Positions 9,296 through 17,733 of a DNA stretch of 43,662 nt are shown in pieces. The stretch covers positions 1 to 43,662 of the forward strand of contig CABTYW010000008.1 in NCBI GenBank assembly GCA_902489135.1, in the 5' to 3' direction. The translations under genes and the position numbers were made by a program. The notes under the pieces were generated by a model that was not told the origin of the DNA, did no database searches, and saw only the letters and a list, made by a program, of their open reading frames with translations. The DNA comes from an uncultured Synergistaceae bacterium (GTDB taxonomy: Bacteria; Synergistota; Synergistia; Synergistales; Dethiosulfovibrionaceae). Positions within the stretch are counted from its first letter, which is position 1; every line of letters starts with the position of its first letter.

Positions 9296-9662
9296 ATTTC
9301 AATCCTCGCACCCCATGAGGGGTGCGACAAGCCCGTTTTTCGAACTGTGTTGCACGCTCCAGTTTCAATCCCCGCACCCCATGAGGGGTGCGACAGGCTC
9401 GACCTCGCTAAGTGATTCGGAATAGCGCGTTTCAATCCTCGCACCCCATGAGGGGTGCGACGGGCATTGCTCCGGAAGTGACGCCAGAGATGTCCGTTTC
9501 AATCCTCGCACCCCATGAGGGGTGCGACGGTTCCGGCACGCGCTCAAGGCGCGACGTGTCATGTTTCAATCCTCGCACCCCATGAGGGGTGCGACAGGCG
9601 GCGTTCAAGACGATTTTGGCCAACATCGGGTTTCAATCCTCGCACCCCATGAGGGGTGCGAC
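9296..9662 (-). CRISPR. Type I-C CRISPR array, 6 repeats and 5 spacers
   Basis: Six 33-nt repeats start at 9296, 9362, 9429, 9496, 9563 and 9630. Spacers are 33 nt (9329-9361) and 34 nt (9395-9428, 9462-9495, 9529-9562, 9596-9629). Read on the minus strand, each repeat begins GTCGCACCCC, has an 8-bp CGCACCCC/GGGGTGCG stem and ends GGATTGAAAC, the usual type I-C layout with a 3' ATTGAAAC tag. Variants occur only at the low-coordinate end: repeat 9362 has one T-to-C change and repeat 9296 differs in its terminal base. That places the leader on the cas2 side and the oldest spacer near 9329. No spacer visibly matches another part of the window. Confidence 0.97.
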
Positions 9663-9783
9663 AGTATTTCTCTAGAGAAAGATTTTATCTGTACTTTTCG
9701 ATAAAAATGCGCGAACCTCTTGGAAATGCTCTAAAAAACGTGTATTTTACGTATAAAAAAACTCTGTTCACTTCCCCTTCGCT
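9663..9783 (-). promoter_or_regulatory. CRISPR leader
   Basis: An AT-rich 121-nt stretch between the cas2 stop and the first repeat, on the side identified as leader by repeat decay. It holds a perfect 14-nt palindrome TTTCTCTAGAGAAA at 9667-9680, four bases from the first repeat. Homopolymeric A/T runs further out may contain the array promoter, but no clear -35/-10 pair stands out. Confidence 0.7.
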
Positions 9784-10074
9784 CTACAAAAGCAGAGTAT
9801 CGTCAGGTGCAAAACTCTCTTTGATTCCCATATGTTCTGTTTTTCCTCTGTAGTTACTTCCCAGGTTATAAATTCTTACGCTATCATGTTCTTTATCAAT
9901 AATATTAGACAATTTTGCTTTCAGCTGTATAAGCTGAGCAGTATCAAGGAAACACTCAAAAACCGAGTTTTGAACTCTCTGTCCAAAGCCGACACAGGCT
10001 TTAGCAACATTTCTCAGCCGTTTCCGGCCCTTCGCATCTTCTGTGTTAACATCATAAGCAACAACGATCATCAT
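9784..10074 (-). CDS. cas2: CRISPR-associated endoribonuclease Cas2
   Basis: 96 residues, normal for the family. Start is ATG 10074 (MMIVVAYDVNTEDAKG), two bases after the cas1 stop; the TTG at 10086 would add residues absent from relatives. VVAYDVNTED carries the conserved Asp of the ferredoxin-like fold, and GRKRLRNVAKACVGFGQRV plus QNSVFEC are typical of type I-C Cas2. It forms the spacer-integration complex with Cas1 and is the last gene of the operon, followed by the leader. Confidence 0.95.
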   Translation of the reverse strand: MMIVVAYDVNTEDAKGRKRLRNVAKACVGFGQRVQNSVFECFLDTAQLIQLKAKLSNIIDKEHDSVRIYNLGSNYRGKTEHMGIKESFAPDDTLLL

Positions 10075-10076
10075 GA

Positions 10077-11111
10077 CTATTTCCAAATAAATGCAGGGTA
10101 GCCGTCAAGATCTTTTCTGACATACTTGGCCAGTAAAAGAGCCTGTATGTAGGGGACTATACCCCACACTATTTTTTCTTTGAGAAATGGATGGGTAATT
10201 TTATCTCGCTTTTTCTCCTGCCATTGGGTAAGAAGTATTTTCTTTCCATCACTGTTCAGCAGAACTGCTCCATTTTCCAAAGTCCTGAAGTGCTTTGCCG
10301 TAATGCTGCGGTTATTGACGATGGCAAGTGCGAGGCGGTCAGCAAAAGGGCTGCGCAACTCTTCCATCAGATCAAGGGCAAGAGAATTTCGTCCAGGTCG
10401 ATCTCGATGCAAGAATCCTACATAAGAATCAAGTCCTACAGATTCCAAAGCTGAAGCGCAATCATGAGCCAAAAGGGTATAGAGGAATGAAAGTAATGCG
10501 TTCATAGGATCTCTAGGCGGCCGCTTAGTCCTCCCAATCATTTGAAAGCTTATTTTATTGGCTAATATCATGTCTTCAAAGACTGAAAAGTATGCACGGG
10601 CTGCATTTCCTTCCACTCCTCTCAGTTCATCCATTGTAGCAGCGTGTTGCGCGTCTCCTATGGAGGCTTTAAGTGTGGCTACCGCCTCGGCAAACTCCTT
10701 CTCCCTTTGTATGGAGTGGGGATGCTCACGCTGAGCGCGCATCAATGTCAGGCGAGCATTGCAGATTTTGCCAATGATCATGCACTGTGAAATTCGACAA
10801 CTTGCATCTTCATCGTCGGACAAGCGATATTGTTCTTTTCTCAACAAAACATTGCCTCTGCTTTCTCCGCAGACACGAGCAAGAAATTTTCCCAAAGGAT
10901 TGAGGAAGCAAAAGCCAATGTCGCGTTCTGCACAGTATCCAAGGAGTGCAGGAGACGCGCCTTTCCACCCGAAATATAAGATGTTCTCAATGTTGAGAAG
11001 GGGACATCTTGATTTGCTGCCATCTTCTCGATGAACGACGATATTGTTGTCTTCAAGAGACAGCCAAGTATCTTCGGAGACTACAAACAGCGTGTTCAGA
11101 AGTTGTTTCAT
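10077..11111 (-). CDS. cas1: CRISPR-associated integrase Cas1 (type I-C)
   Basis: 344 residues. ATG 11111 overlaps the cas4 stop as ATGA, and MKQLLNTLFVVSEDTWLSLE is the usual type I-C Cas1 start. An upstream extension to 11210 is an overlap with cas4 and is rejected. The metal-binding triad is visible: Glu in RGVEGNAARAYF (about residue 167), His in GFLHRDRPGRNSLA (about 234) and acidic residues in LDLMEELR (about 245-249). It catalyses insertion of new spacers together with Cas2; the neighbouring Cas4 trims and orients prespacers. Confidence 0.97.
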   Translation of the reverse strand: MKQLLNTLFVVSEDTWLSLEDNNIVVHREDGSKSRCPLLNIENILYFGWKGASPALLGYCAERDIGFCFLNPLGKFLARVCGESRGNVLLRKEQYRLSDDEDASCRISQCMIIGKICNARLTLMRAQREHPHSIQREKEFAEAVATLKASIGDAQHAATMDELRGVEGNAARAYFSVFEDMILANKISFQMIGRTKRPPRDPMNALLSFLYTLLAHDCASALESVGLDSYVGFLHRDRPGRNSLALDLMEELRSPFADRLALAIVNNRSITAKHFRTLENGAVLLNSDGKKILLTQWQEKKRDKITHPFLKEKIVWGIVPYIQALLLAKYVRKDLDGYPAFIWK

Positions 11112-11782
11112 CTCCCCGCCTCCCGAATCTGTTCGGCGTAATACTCTTTGACGCTGTATGTTTTCTGAAGATACGGCAAACAATGATCTTTCAATGAGCA
11201 GGAAGAACATTTTTTTGAGGGCTTTACGTGGGGGATGTACTTACGCTCAGCATAATGATGCATTTCCAAAAGCACATCGTTGACATGCTGGCGGAGTTCT
11301 TCAGTAAAAGAAACGCGGCTTCGGCGTCGTACTTCATGATAGTAAATAAACCCATAAGGAATTACACTTGCAAGCATTTCTTCGAGGCATAGTGCCTGAC
11401 AGCAGAGTTGAAGTTCGTCACACTCGTCATATTTCTCTCTTCCGCGCTTATACTCTATGGGAATCACATTCCAGCGACCACGGTGCCCTCTTAAAATGGC
11501 TCCGTCCTGCCCTTCTTCGACCTTCAAAAATTCAACTACATCGCACTGCCCTATAACACCCAAGGCTTCAGACGCCACGCGAAGCCCACGAACGGTAATA
11601 AGTCCGGAGCGCGACTCAGAAAAATTTTCATCGTGTGCATTTTTATGTATTACCTCTCCTTCGGCTGTCAGACGGTTTTCACTCCATTGTTGTTCCAAAT
11701 GAATGAGAGCCCACTGGCGTCGGCAGAACGCAAAATGCTGAAGCTCTGAAATCATTCGGAAGTCGTCTTCTGCAAAATTCAT
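11108..11782 (-). CDS. cas4: CRISPR-associated exonuclease Cas4
   Basis: 224 residues; ATG 11782 overlaps the cas7 stop by four bases. The RecB-like nuclease core shows GQCDVVEF (metal-binding Asp near 80) and PIEYKRG (Glu and Lys near 108). Cys20 in FAFCRRQWALIHLE and the C-terminal CSSCSLKDHC supply the four cysteines expected for an iron-sulfur cluster. Cas4 processes prespacers at the PAM side before integration. The position between cas7 and cas1 is standard for type I-C. Confidence 0.96.
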   Translation of the reverse strand: MNFAEDDFRMISELQHFAFCRRQWALIHLEQQWSENRLTAEGEVIHKNAHDENFSESRSGLITVRGLRVASEALGVIGQCDVVEFLKVEEGQDGAILRGHRGRWNVIPIEYKRGREKYDECDELQLCCQALCLEEMLASVIPYGFIYYHEVRRRSRVSFTEELRQHVNDVLLEMHHYAERKYIPHVKPSKKCSSCSLKDHCLPYLQKTYSVKEYYAEQIREAGR

Positions 11783-12663
11783 GACTGCCTTTTGCAGCTT
11801 ACTCCGTCAGGAAGGTTTTTGTCATCTACCCAAACGCTATAATCCGAATAAGACCGTGGAATTTTTATATTGTCCTTCTTTTCAACGTGAACACGATCGA
11901 AGAGTTTGTACGCTGGAGAGCAGCCCAATTCATTATCGTGTTTGAAGATAATAAGTTCTCGAACAGCCATGCTTCCTCGAGCCGCAGAATGGTCATTTTC
12001 AAACATATTCAGAATGGCCTTCCACAGAAGAGCAAGGTCATCTTCGTTAAAACCGGTGCTCTTTCTGGCAAGACTTGCAGAGATGTAGCCTTCTACTTTG
12101 TACAGTCCATAAGGCACAATATATTTCCGTCCCATTTCGGTTTTTTTGTCCTTAGCATCTTTTTCTGTGGTAATAGCTATACGAGTGATCGTAACTTCCT
12201 GCGGTGCAATGAGGTCAATGCTGCGAGCAAAACTGAACTGCACAGGCCCCCTTACTTGTCCACAGTTGAGTTTTGCTGCAACAAAAGTGGTCATCACTGC
12301 ACCAAATGTACGAATATCGTAAAAATTTTTGCACATAAAGTCACGAATTTTTACGTCAGCATCTGGATCTGTATTTTTAATGTTTTTAATATCAGAACAG
12401 CCTAAATATGTTATGGCTTTTTTATCGTTGGTCTCCAAAGGAATCCCTTCTTTTACGTAGATTCCATAACCAGGCACGCCATCTTTTGCCACCTCTACGT
12501 AGTTGCGAATTTTGCGTTTGAGACACACATCAGTCACAAGCCCCAAACCAGTTTCGGGATCAACGCGGGGCATATTGCCGGCATCGGGATCTCCATTCGG
12601 ATTACCGTTTTCTACGTCAAAAAGGACTACAAAATCATAACGATTTTTAATGACTTCAGCCAT
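11779..12663 (-). CDS. cas7: Type I-C Cascade backbone protein Cas7 (Csd2)
   Basis: 294 residues; ATG 12663 follows the cas8c stop by two bases. FDVENGNPNGDPDAGNMPR, then TDVCLKRKIRNYV, are hallmarks of Csd2/Cas7c, the RRM-fold subunit that polymerises along the crRNA spacer in Cascade. Length is typical. Base composition is AT-rich like the rest of the cas genes. Confidence 0.96.
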   Translation of the reverse strand: MAEVIKNRYDFVVLFDVENGNPNGDPDAGNMPRVDPETGLGLVTDVCLKRKIRNYVEVAKDGVPGYGIYVKEGIPLETNDKKAITYLGCSDIKNIKNTDPDADVKIRDFMCKNFYDIRTFGAVMTTFVAAKLNCGQVRGPVQFSFARSIDLIAPQEVTITRIAITTEKDAKDKKTEMGRKYIVPYGLYKVEGYISASLARKSTGFNEDDLALLWKAILNMFENDHSAARGSMAVRELIIFKHDNELGCSPAYKLFDRVHVEKKDNIKIPRSYSDYSVWVDDKNLPDGVSCKRQS

Positions 12664-12665
12664 AG

Positions 12666-14498
12666 CTACTTGTCCTCCTTCTTAGTAAAACGAGTCTGTG
12701 TTTCCTGATAATATCCCAGAACAAACATTCCCTGTTCATCTAAAGACAGCCGTGCAGGTATTGCTCGCCCACTGTCAGGGACATCGATTTTTTCAAGAAG
12801 AGCCGTAATTTTTTTGCTGTAATAGATCCGCAACGCCGTTTCAAGTTTGCTCAGGTGAGCGTTGGACAGCTTTATCAGCACAGGAAACACTGTTGACGGC
12901 GTAGCGCATGCTGAGTTGAAATAACGGTCTTTGATGGTTGCGTTAATTTCAGGATTGGCTGACTGCTGCAGTCCTTCCAGCACAGCAAACAGCCTTCCCA
13001 GCACATATGGAATTTCACTGCATTTTTCATTTACTGCCATAGTGATCTTTCCTCCCCATGTGTTTCCACAATTTTTCAACAGATAAGCTTTAATAAAAGC
13101 TGCCTTCACGTAAGTAACTTTGCGATACTGTTTTTTTCCATCGATGGTCTCATCCTGATCTGAAAAGACGCGCAGAATGATGTTCTGATATGCTGACTCA
13201 GGATACCTGTACCCGCTGACGATTGATCTCATTAAACTGCCTGCCATCAAGGGAGAAGCTGCACTATCTTTGGAATGGGGATTAACCGTGGATTTCAGCA
13301 GGCGATCTATAAAGATAAACGAATCTTTCTCCCAGGCTGGACGGACTATTCGCATCCGCTCGTAATGACTGTTGATGTTTTCAACGACCTTGCCGAAAGT
13401 GTTGCGATAGAAAAAGCGTACTGAAAGGCGTGCCCCGTTGGGAGAAAGTCCCAGTAAATAAAAGGGTTCATTTGGTGAAAGCCGAATGCCTTCCAGTTCG
13501 GCAGGCTGCCCTCTGAGGATTTTATTGATGACGTTTTTTACTTCCGCTTCTGTAAGCCCGTCGGCTCCCTTGCCATTGACAAGGTAGCTGAAAGTGCTTT
13601 GGTACCCACCGGCTCCGCTTTCTGACCAGTAGACTACAGCGCTATCGCCCCAATAGATGCTTCGCCCGCTCCGGATTAAATAATTCAGTGCGGCTCCATA
13701 AGCAAACGCAGCGCGTTTACTGACAGGTGCGTTATATCCCTGACCACCTTCATGTCCGAAGGATTCGTAAGCTTGAGCGTTGAAGGAAACCAATGCAGCA
13801 CCGCTGGTCTGAGCACCGCGTATCCCCTTGATATTGGGATGAAGTTGCGCAATGGGAATGTTTTTTTCACCGGTAACAAGGCATTGACCTCGCTTTCCTT
13901 TCTGAGCTGACGCCGACCACGAGCGGTTCCAGGCCTCACGAACTTCAGGATCTTCATGGACGTCAGAATGTTCCACCTGGAAGATCAGTTTCGATGCCTT
14001 CTCAAGATCGGCCATATTTTCGGTGATAATCGGATTTTCAAAAGCTCGCTCTAGGTTCCAGGTATCGAAAAATCGAAGTACAGCCTTTGCAGCTGGAGAA
14101 GCGCAGCCATCAAGAATCCGATGATGCAACGCGCGAGAGGCAGCAAAGCATTCTTTTGCACGCTCTGTCTCTTTCTTCGTTTTTTTTTCTTCCGTATCAT
14201 CTTGTTGCGATGTTTTTTTTGCGTTAATTCCAAAGAGATAGGGTACGGAATCACACAAAAAATAGGCTTTTATTCCACTGCTTTTCGTAGGTTGCTCCGG
14301 CACTGACATAGAAGCGCTGACTTCAATAGTACGCTTGCCACGCATCTCAGTAACTTTAGTTGAAACGAGCCCCTTCAGTTTTCCGTCAACATCGAGAACA
14401 ATCCGTGCGGAAACTTGCACGTTATTCCACCCTGAGGTCTCCACTTTTCCCTGTGTCGCAAGCTTTTCATAATATCTTACCAAAGATTGGAGGATCAT
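12666..14498 (-). CDS. cas8c: Type I-C Cascade large subunit Cas8c (Csd1)
   Basis: 610 residues, in the normal size range. ATG 14498 overlaps the cas5c stop as ATGA and gives the usual MILQSLVRYYEKL start; TTG 14504 is a less likely alternative. Cas8c recognises the PAM and starts R-loop formation. The protein is complete, with no frameshift; a charged, lysine-rich stretch near residues 95-120 is probably a loop insertion. Confidence 0.94.
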   Translation of the reverse strand: MILQSLVRYYEKLATQGKVETSGWNNVQVSARIVLDVDGKLKGLVSTKVTEMRGKRTIEVSASMSVPEQPTKSSGIKAYFLCDSVPYLFGINAKKTSQQDDTEEKKTKKETERAKECFAASRALHHRILDGCASPAAKAVLRFFDTWNLERAFENPIITENMADLEKASKLIFQVEHSDVHEDPEVREAWNRSWSASAQKGKRGQCLVTGEKNIPIAQLHPNIKGIRGAQTSGAALVSFNAQAYESFGHEGGQGYNAPVSKRAAFAYGAALNYLIRSGRSIYWGDSAVVYWSESGAGGYQSTFSYLVNGKGADGLTEAEVKNVINKILRGQPAELEGIRLSPNEPFYLLGLSPNGARLSVRFFYRNTFGKVVENINSHYERMRIVRPAWEKDSFIFIDRLLKSTVNPHSKDSAASPLMAGSLMRSIVSGYRYPESAYQNIILRVFSDQDETIDGKKQYRKVTYVKAAFIKAYLLKNCGNTWGGKITMAVNEKCSEIPYVLGRLFAVLEGLQQSANPEINATIKDRYFNSACATPSTVFPVLIKLSNAHLSKLETALRIYYSKKITALLEKIDVPDSGRAIPARLSLDEQGMFVLGYYQETQTRFTKKEDK

Positions 14499-15148
14499 TG
14501 GCAAACCTCACAATTTCTCAGGTCAAGCACTCCATTTACTAGGATGGCATGGAAGAAACCCGGCGTCATATTTTGAGGGTCGCGGTAATCCATATCATAA
14601 AGCATATAGCCTAGATCGCGTGTCTCTGGATAAGTCACAATTTGCTCATCATCTTCGACAAGAGCGAATCCCGCAGCAAATTCGCGAGTTCCGAGATAAG
14701 GCCGATAATAGCATTGACCTTTGCGCGCACGACGGCGCAACATTTCACAGAATTTTCCGGGATTATCGCCGGCATTGACCATCGAAGTCATTTCAAAATG
14801 GACAGAGATACAATAATGAACGTCCCTGAGAATTAATCCGGCTCGCTGCTGGATATCATTCTGCCTATATAGGGAAAGATCCCCTCCGTTTCTCGCAATA
14901 GACCTTACGCGAGATGGTGATATTTTTGACTTCAACTCGTTGCGCCTTACGTTGGTATATCGAATTGGACTCAGCAGATCAATCTCATCAACTACATATT
15001 TCATCCCCGGATGCCAGAAAATCGCTTCGACCAGCCCACGCGCCGCCGATGGTGTCATTATGTCATAAGAAACTCTTTCAGCTTTCATCTCGGGTCTGGT
15101 AAAACAGGCAAAGGGGCCCCAGCATTCAATGCGCGTACCATACTTCAT
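14495..15148 (-). CDS. cas5c: Type I-C Cas5c (Cas5d), crRNA-processing Cascade subunit
   Basis: 217 residues. ATG 15148 is chosen (MKYGTRIECWGPFACF) with GAGGTG at 15155-15160 as ribosome-binding site; that GTG opens a slightly longer frame. RPEMKAERVSYDIMTPSAARGLVEAIFWHPGM is the conserved N-terminal RAMP segment. In type I-C, Cas5c replaces Cas6 and cuts the pre-crRNA at the base of the repeat hairpin; no cas6 is present here, which agrees. It lies 54 nt downstream of cas3. Confidence 0.95.
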   Translation of the reverse strand: MKYGTRIECWGPFACFTRPEMKAERVSYDIMTPSAARGLVEAIFWHPGMKYVVDEIDLLSPIRYTNVRRNELKSKISPSRVRSIARNGGDLSLYRQNDIQQRAGLILRDVHYCISVHFEMTSMVNAGDNPGKFCEMLRRRARKGQCYYRPYLGTREFAAGFALVEDDEQIVTYPETRDLGYMLYDMDYRDPQNMTPGFFHAILVNGVLDLRNCEVCQ

Positions 15149-15202
15149 GGAATTCACCTCTGGCCATAGATATTTTCCTGAAATGCCTTCGCTCTCGCCA
15201 CC

Positions 15203-17395
15203 CTACACAAAAAATCCCATCCCTTCTTCACGAACATAATTGAGTCCCATTTTTTTGTCATAAATTTTCAGATCAGTCAACACAGCCAGTTGCTCATCAA
15301 GAGACTCCGCCACTCCATCAGCAAGCATCTGTTCGTACAGCCCAGGCATTTTCCGAGACGAATTTGATCGGACATTGACACAAAACTTTCCCGCAGCGCG
15401 CATCAGTTCTCGCGTGCGAATTCCCAGACGAAGTTTTTTCTCAATTTCTTTCGCGGTATCGTTCAAGGGAATAAAAAGAGTCTTCGTCGTGTCTTCGATA
15501 ATTTTCATAACTTCTCCAATCCGCCTGAATTCAAAATTTTGCGACAGATTTTCTATCTTCCGACCATCGAGCACAGAATCTTTGGCTTCATAGAGCCGGT
15601 CAAAATACTCTTTAATGGCCTCAACTCCAGAAATATCGCTGAAATTCTGACTGACAACCTCCGTACACTGCCTCTCTTGTCTCATAAAGCGGCTTCTCGA
15701 TGATTTCTCCGTCGTAAAGATGTGAATGATGCTTGAAGCTGCCGAACGTCTTCCTTCTCGGTTACAGCGCCCACCGCCTTGGATTAAGGAATCAAGTCCG
15801 TTTTCCTCAAGGAAAACCTCAGGGAAATCAATATCCACGCCAACTGAAATAATGCTGGTTGAGACAACTCGGCAGGGCTTTCCTTCACGAAGGAGCTGTC
15901 TGATTTCATGAATAACCTGTTCACGGTGCACAGAACACAGATTGGTAGACAGATAGATACATTCTTCACTCAACTCTTTTAGCCTTCCAAAGATTTCACA
16001 CGTTTCACTCTTTGTCAGACAAATACAAAGGGCCTGTTTTCTCTGAGCTATTTCGGCAGCGATCTCACTGTATTCTTTTTGCCCTTCGTTTTTGAAAGTA
16101 GCGCGTCTGAAAAAAGCATAAAGCTCCGGAATGTCCTTCATAAGCTCCCGAGGCCTCACCGACAGGAAACGATCAAGATGAGGCTGCGTGGCGCTGCAGA
16201 GAATGATGGAACACCCAAAAGTCTTAACAAGCGCTTTAAGGCTTGCAAGGACAGGTTTCAAATAAATGACTGGCAGCATTTGTGCCTCGTCCATAATGAC
16301 CACACTGTCGATAATGTTATGAAGCTTGCGACATCGTGAAGTTTTACATGCAAAAAGGGACTCCAGAAATTGCACGTTTGTCGTCACAATCACGGGAGCA
16401 TCCCAATTTTCCGTGGCAAGACGGTGAAGATTCATCTCTTCAGATTCATCGTCATATTCCACGTGGCTATGGTGCGCAACAATATTTTTACTTCCAATAA
16501 AATTTTGAAGAACTTCTACCGTCTGTTCTATGATTGACGTGTAGGGGATAACGTAGATAATCCTTTTCTTCCCCTGCCTTACGGCATGTTCCAGAGCAAA
16601 AGCAAAAGACGAAAGAGTCTTGCCGCCACCTGTGGGAACTGTCAGAGAAAAAAAGCCAGGAAGATTCTCACCGCTTTGAATACATTGCCGTAGAATTTCT
16701 GTCCGTTTCCGATTTATCGGATTTTTCGGCAAAAAGAATCCTTTATCTTCAAGTTGAGCAAAGAATCGGTTGCGAAGTTCCTCAATAGAACTGAATCCTT
16801 CCCGCTTTACCAAACTAGTTTTCATAAACTCTTCGGTGTCAAGAAAATCAGCATCCACCAAACAAGAAAATAGCATACGCACCGTCAATGCGTCATCGAC
16901 AGGTTGGCCTGACAGTTTTACTGTATCAACAGGCACCGGCGCCTCCAAGTCTTTTTGATAAGACTGATAGTCAGGAATTTTCCGTTTAAGGCGTCCCATA
17001 AAATCAGCGCTTTCCGACAAAGACGTTCGATCCCCCATATTAGGCAGGCCAGTGTGGTGCCCTGCAACACAAAGCGACTCAAGAATAGAAGCGACAGTCC
17101 CACAGGTACACAAAAGCTTCGCCCCTGCCGTTGAGTGATCTACTCGATTGATAAAGGCACCACGGATGTATTGCTGAAATTCACGAGAATATTTCCCTGT
17201 GTCATGGTAAAGGCCGCACTGGTATGTAGCTTCTTTTAATTGTGCCGGTGCAAAACTTTCAGCCAAAACCGCTACATTCTCACAATGTTCTTTTATAGTC
17301 TGAATTCTGCCATATTGATCTTTATGTACAATAAATGGGTTCTTTGATTGCTCTTTTACGTGACCTGAACAGTCCATTCGGTTAACACCACCCAC
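15203..17395 (-). CDS. cas3: CRISPR-associated helicase-nuclease Cas3 (type I-C)
   Basis: 730 residues from GTG 17395 (AAGGA at 17400-17404 just upstream); ATG 17377 gives 724 residues and is nearly as plausible. An N-terminal HD nuclease shows EHCENV, YHDTGKYS near residue 63, VDHSTAG and GHHTGLPN. The superfamily 2 helicase follows: VPTGGGKTLSSF (Walker A), VIMDEAQML (a DEAQ form of motif II), CSATQPH and QGGGRCNREGR (motif VI). Cas3 unwinds and degrades DNA marked by Cascade. It is the first cas gene and sits directly behind a strong promoter at 17415-17443. All key motifs are intact. Confidence 0.96.
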   Translation of the reverse strand: MGGVNRMDCSGHVKEQSKNPFIVHKDQYGRIQTIKEHCENVAVLAESFAPAQLKEATYQCGLYHDTGKYSREFQQYIRGAFINRVDHSTAGAKLLCTCGTVASILESLCVAGHHTGLPNMGDRTSLSESADFMGRLKRKIPDYQSYQKDLEAPVPVDTVKLSGQPVDDALTVRMLFSCLVDADFLDTEEFMKTSLVKREGFSSIEELRNRFFAQLEDKGFFLPKNPINRKRTEILRQCIQSGENLPGFFSLTVPTGGGKTLSSFAFALEHAVRQGKKRIIYVIPYTSIIEQTVEVLQNFIGSKNIVAHHSHVEYDDESEEMNLHRLATENWDAPVIVTTNVQFLESLFACKTSRCRKLHNIIDSVVIMDEAQMLPVIYLKPVLASLKALVKTFGCSIILCSATQPHLDRFLSVRPRELMKDIPELYAFFRRATFKNEGQKEYSEIAAEIAQRKQALCICLTKSETCEIFGRLKELSEECIYLSTNLCSVHREQVIHEIRQLLREGKPCRVVSTSIISVGVDIDFPEVFLEENGLDSLIQGGGRCNREGRRSAASSIIHIFTTEKSSRSRFMRQERQCTEVVSQNFSDISGVEAIKEYFDRLYEAKDSVLDGRKIENLSQNFEFRRIGEVMKIIEDTTKTLFIPLNDTAKEIEKKLRLGIRTRELMRAAGKFCVNVRSNSSRKMPGLYEQMLADGVAESLDEQLAVLTDLKIYDKKMGLNYVREEGMGFFV

Positions 17396-17414
17396 ACTAT
17401 CCTTATTTATCTAA

Positions 17415-17443
17415 ATTATATATTAGCTTTATAATTTTATCAA
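17415..17443 (-). promoter_or_regulatory. Promoter of the cas operon
   Basis: On the minus strand TTGATA (17443-17438), a 17-bp spacer and a perfect TATAAT (17420-17415) sit 20 nt ahead of the cas3 GTG. This is close to the sigma70 consensus. A second possible promoter, TTGACA (17511-17506) with TATCGT (17488-17483) at 17-bp spacing, lies 70 bp further upstream. Confidence 0.75.
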
Positions 17444-17634
17444 ATAACATAAAGAAGCCAGCTTACACTACATATTTATTGCACGATATTGCGGATTCCG
17501 TTACATGTCAAACACTAAAGCAAAAAAATGATCGGCGATATGGCTACATGGGATGAATTTAAGACGCTACCTAAGACTATTCTACGAAGTAGGTCATATT
17601 CCTCACAGGTAACCGCACAACACAAAGCTTTACA
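17444..17634. other. AT-rich gap upstream of the cas promoter, no gene
   Basis: No supported coding frame; an open frame from 17528 runs through the hairpin and antisense into the carrier gene, and has no ribosome-binding site. The only signal noted is the possible second promoter at 17483-17511. AT content falls sharply on crossing the next hairpin, so this gap probably marks the edge of the acquired CRISPR-Cas segment. Confidence 0.5.
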
Positions 17635-17693
17635 AAAACTTGGCACGGGGCTGTCTCTTCTTAACAAAGAGAGACAGCCCCGTGCCAAGTTTT
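17635..17693. terminator. 24-bp perfect hairpin, terminator of the YfcC gene
   Basis: 17635-17658 pairs without mismatch with 17670-17693 around an 11-nt loop; the arm core is GGCACGGGGCTGTCTCT. The arms end in AAAA/TTTT, so it can terminate in either direction. It follows the stop of the carrier gene (-) and insulates the cas promoter. Confidence 0.8.
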
Positions 17694-17733
17694 CGTTTTT
17701 AATCACTTTTTTAAACAGAAAATATTCTACACC

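Noticed and set aside
9101..9704. Several short open frames across the CRISPR array
   Set aside because: They are translations of repeats, each showing the same HPSWGA or APHEG peptide at repeat spacing.
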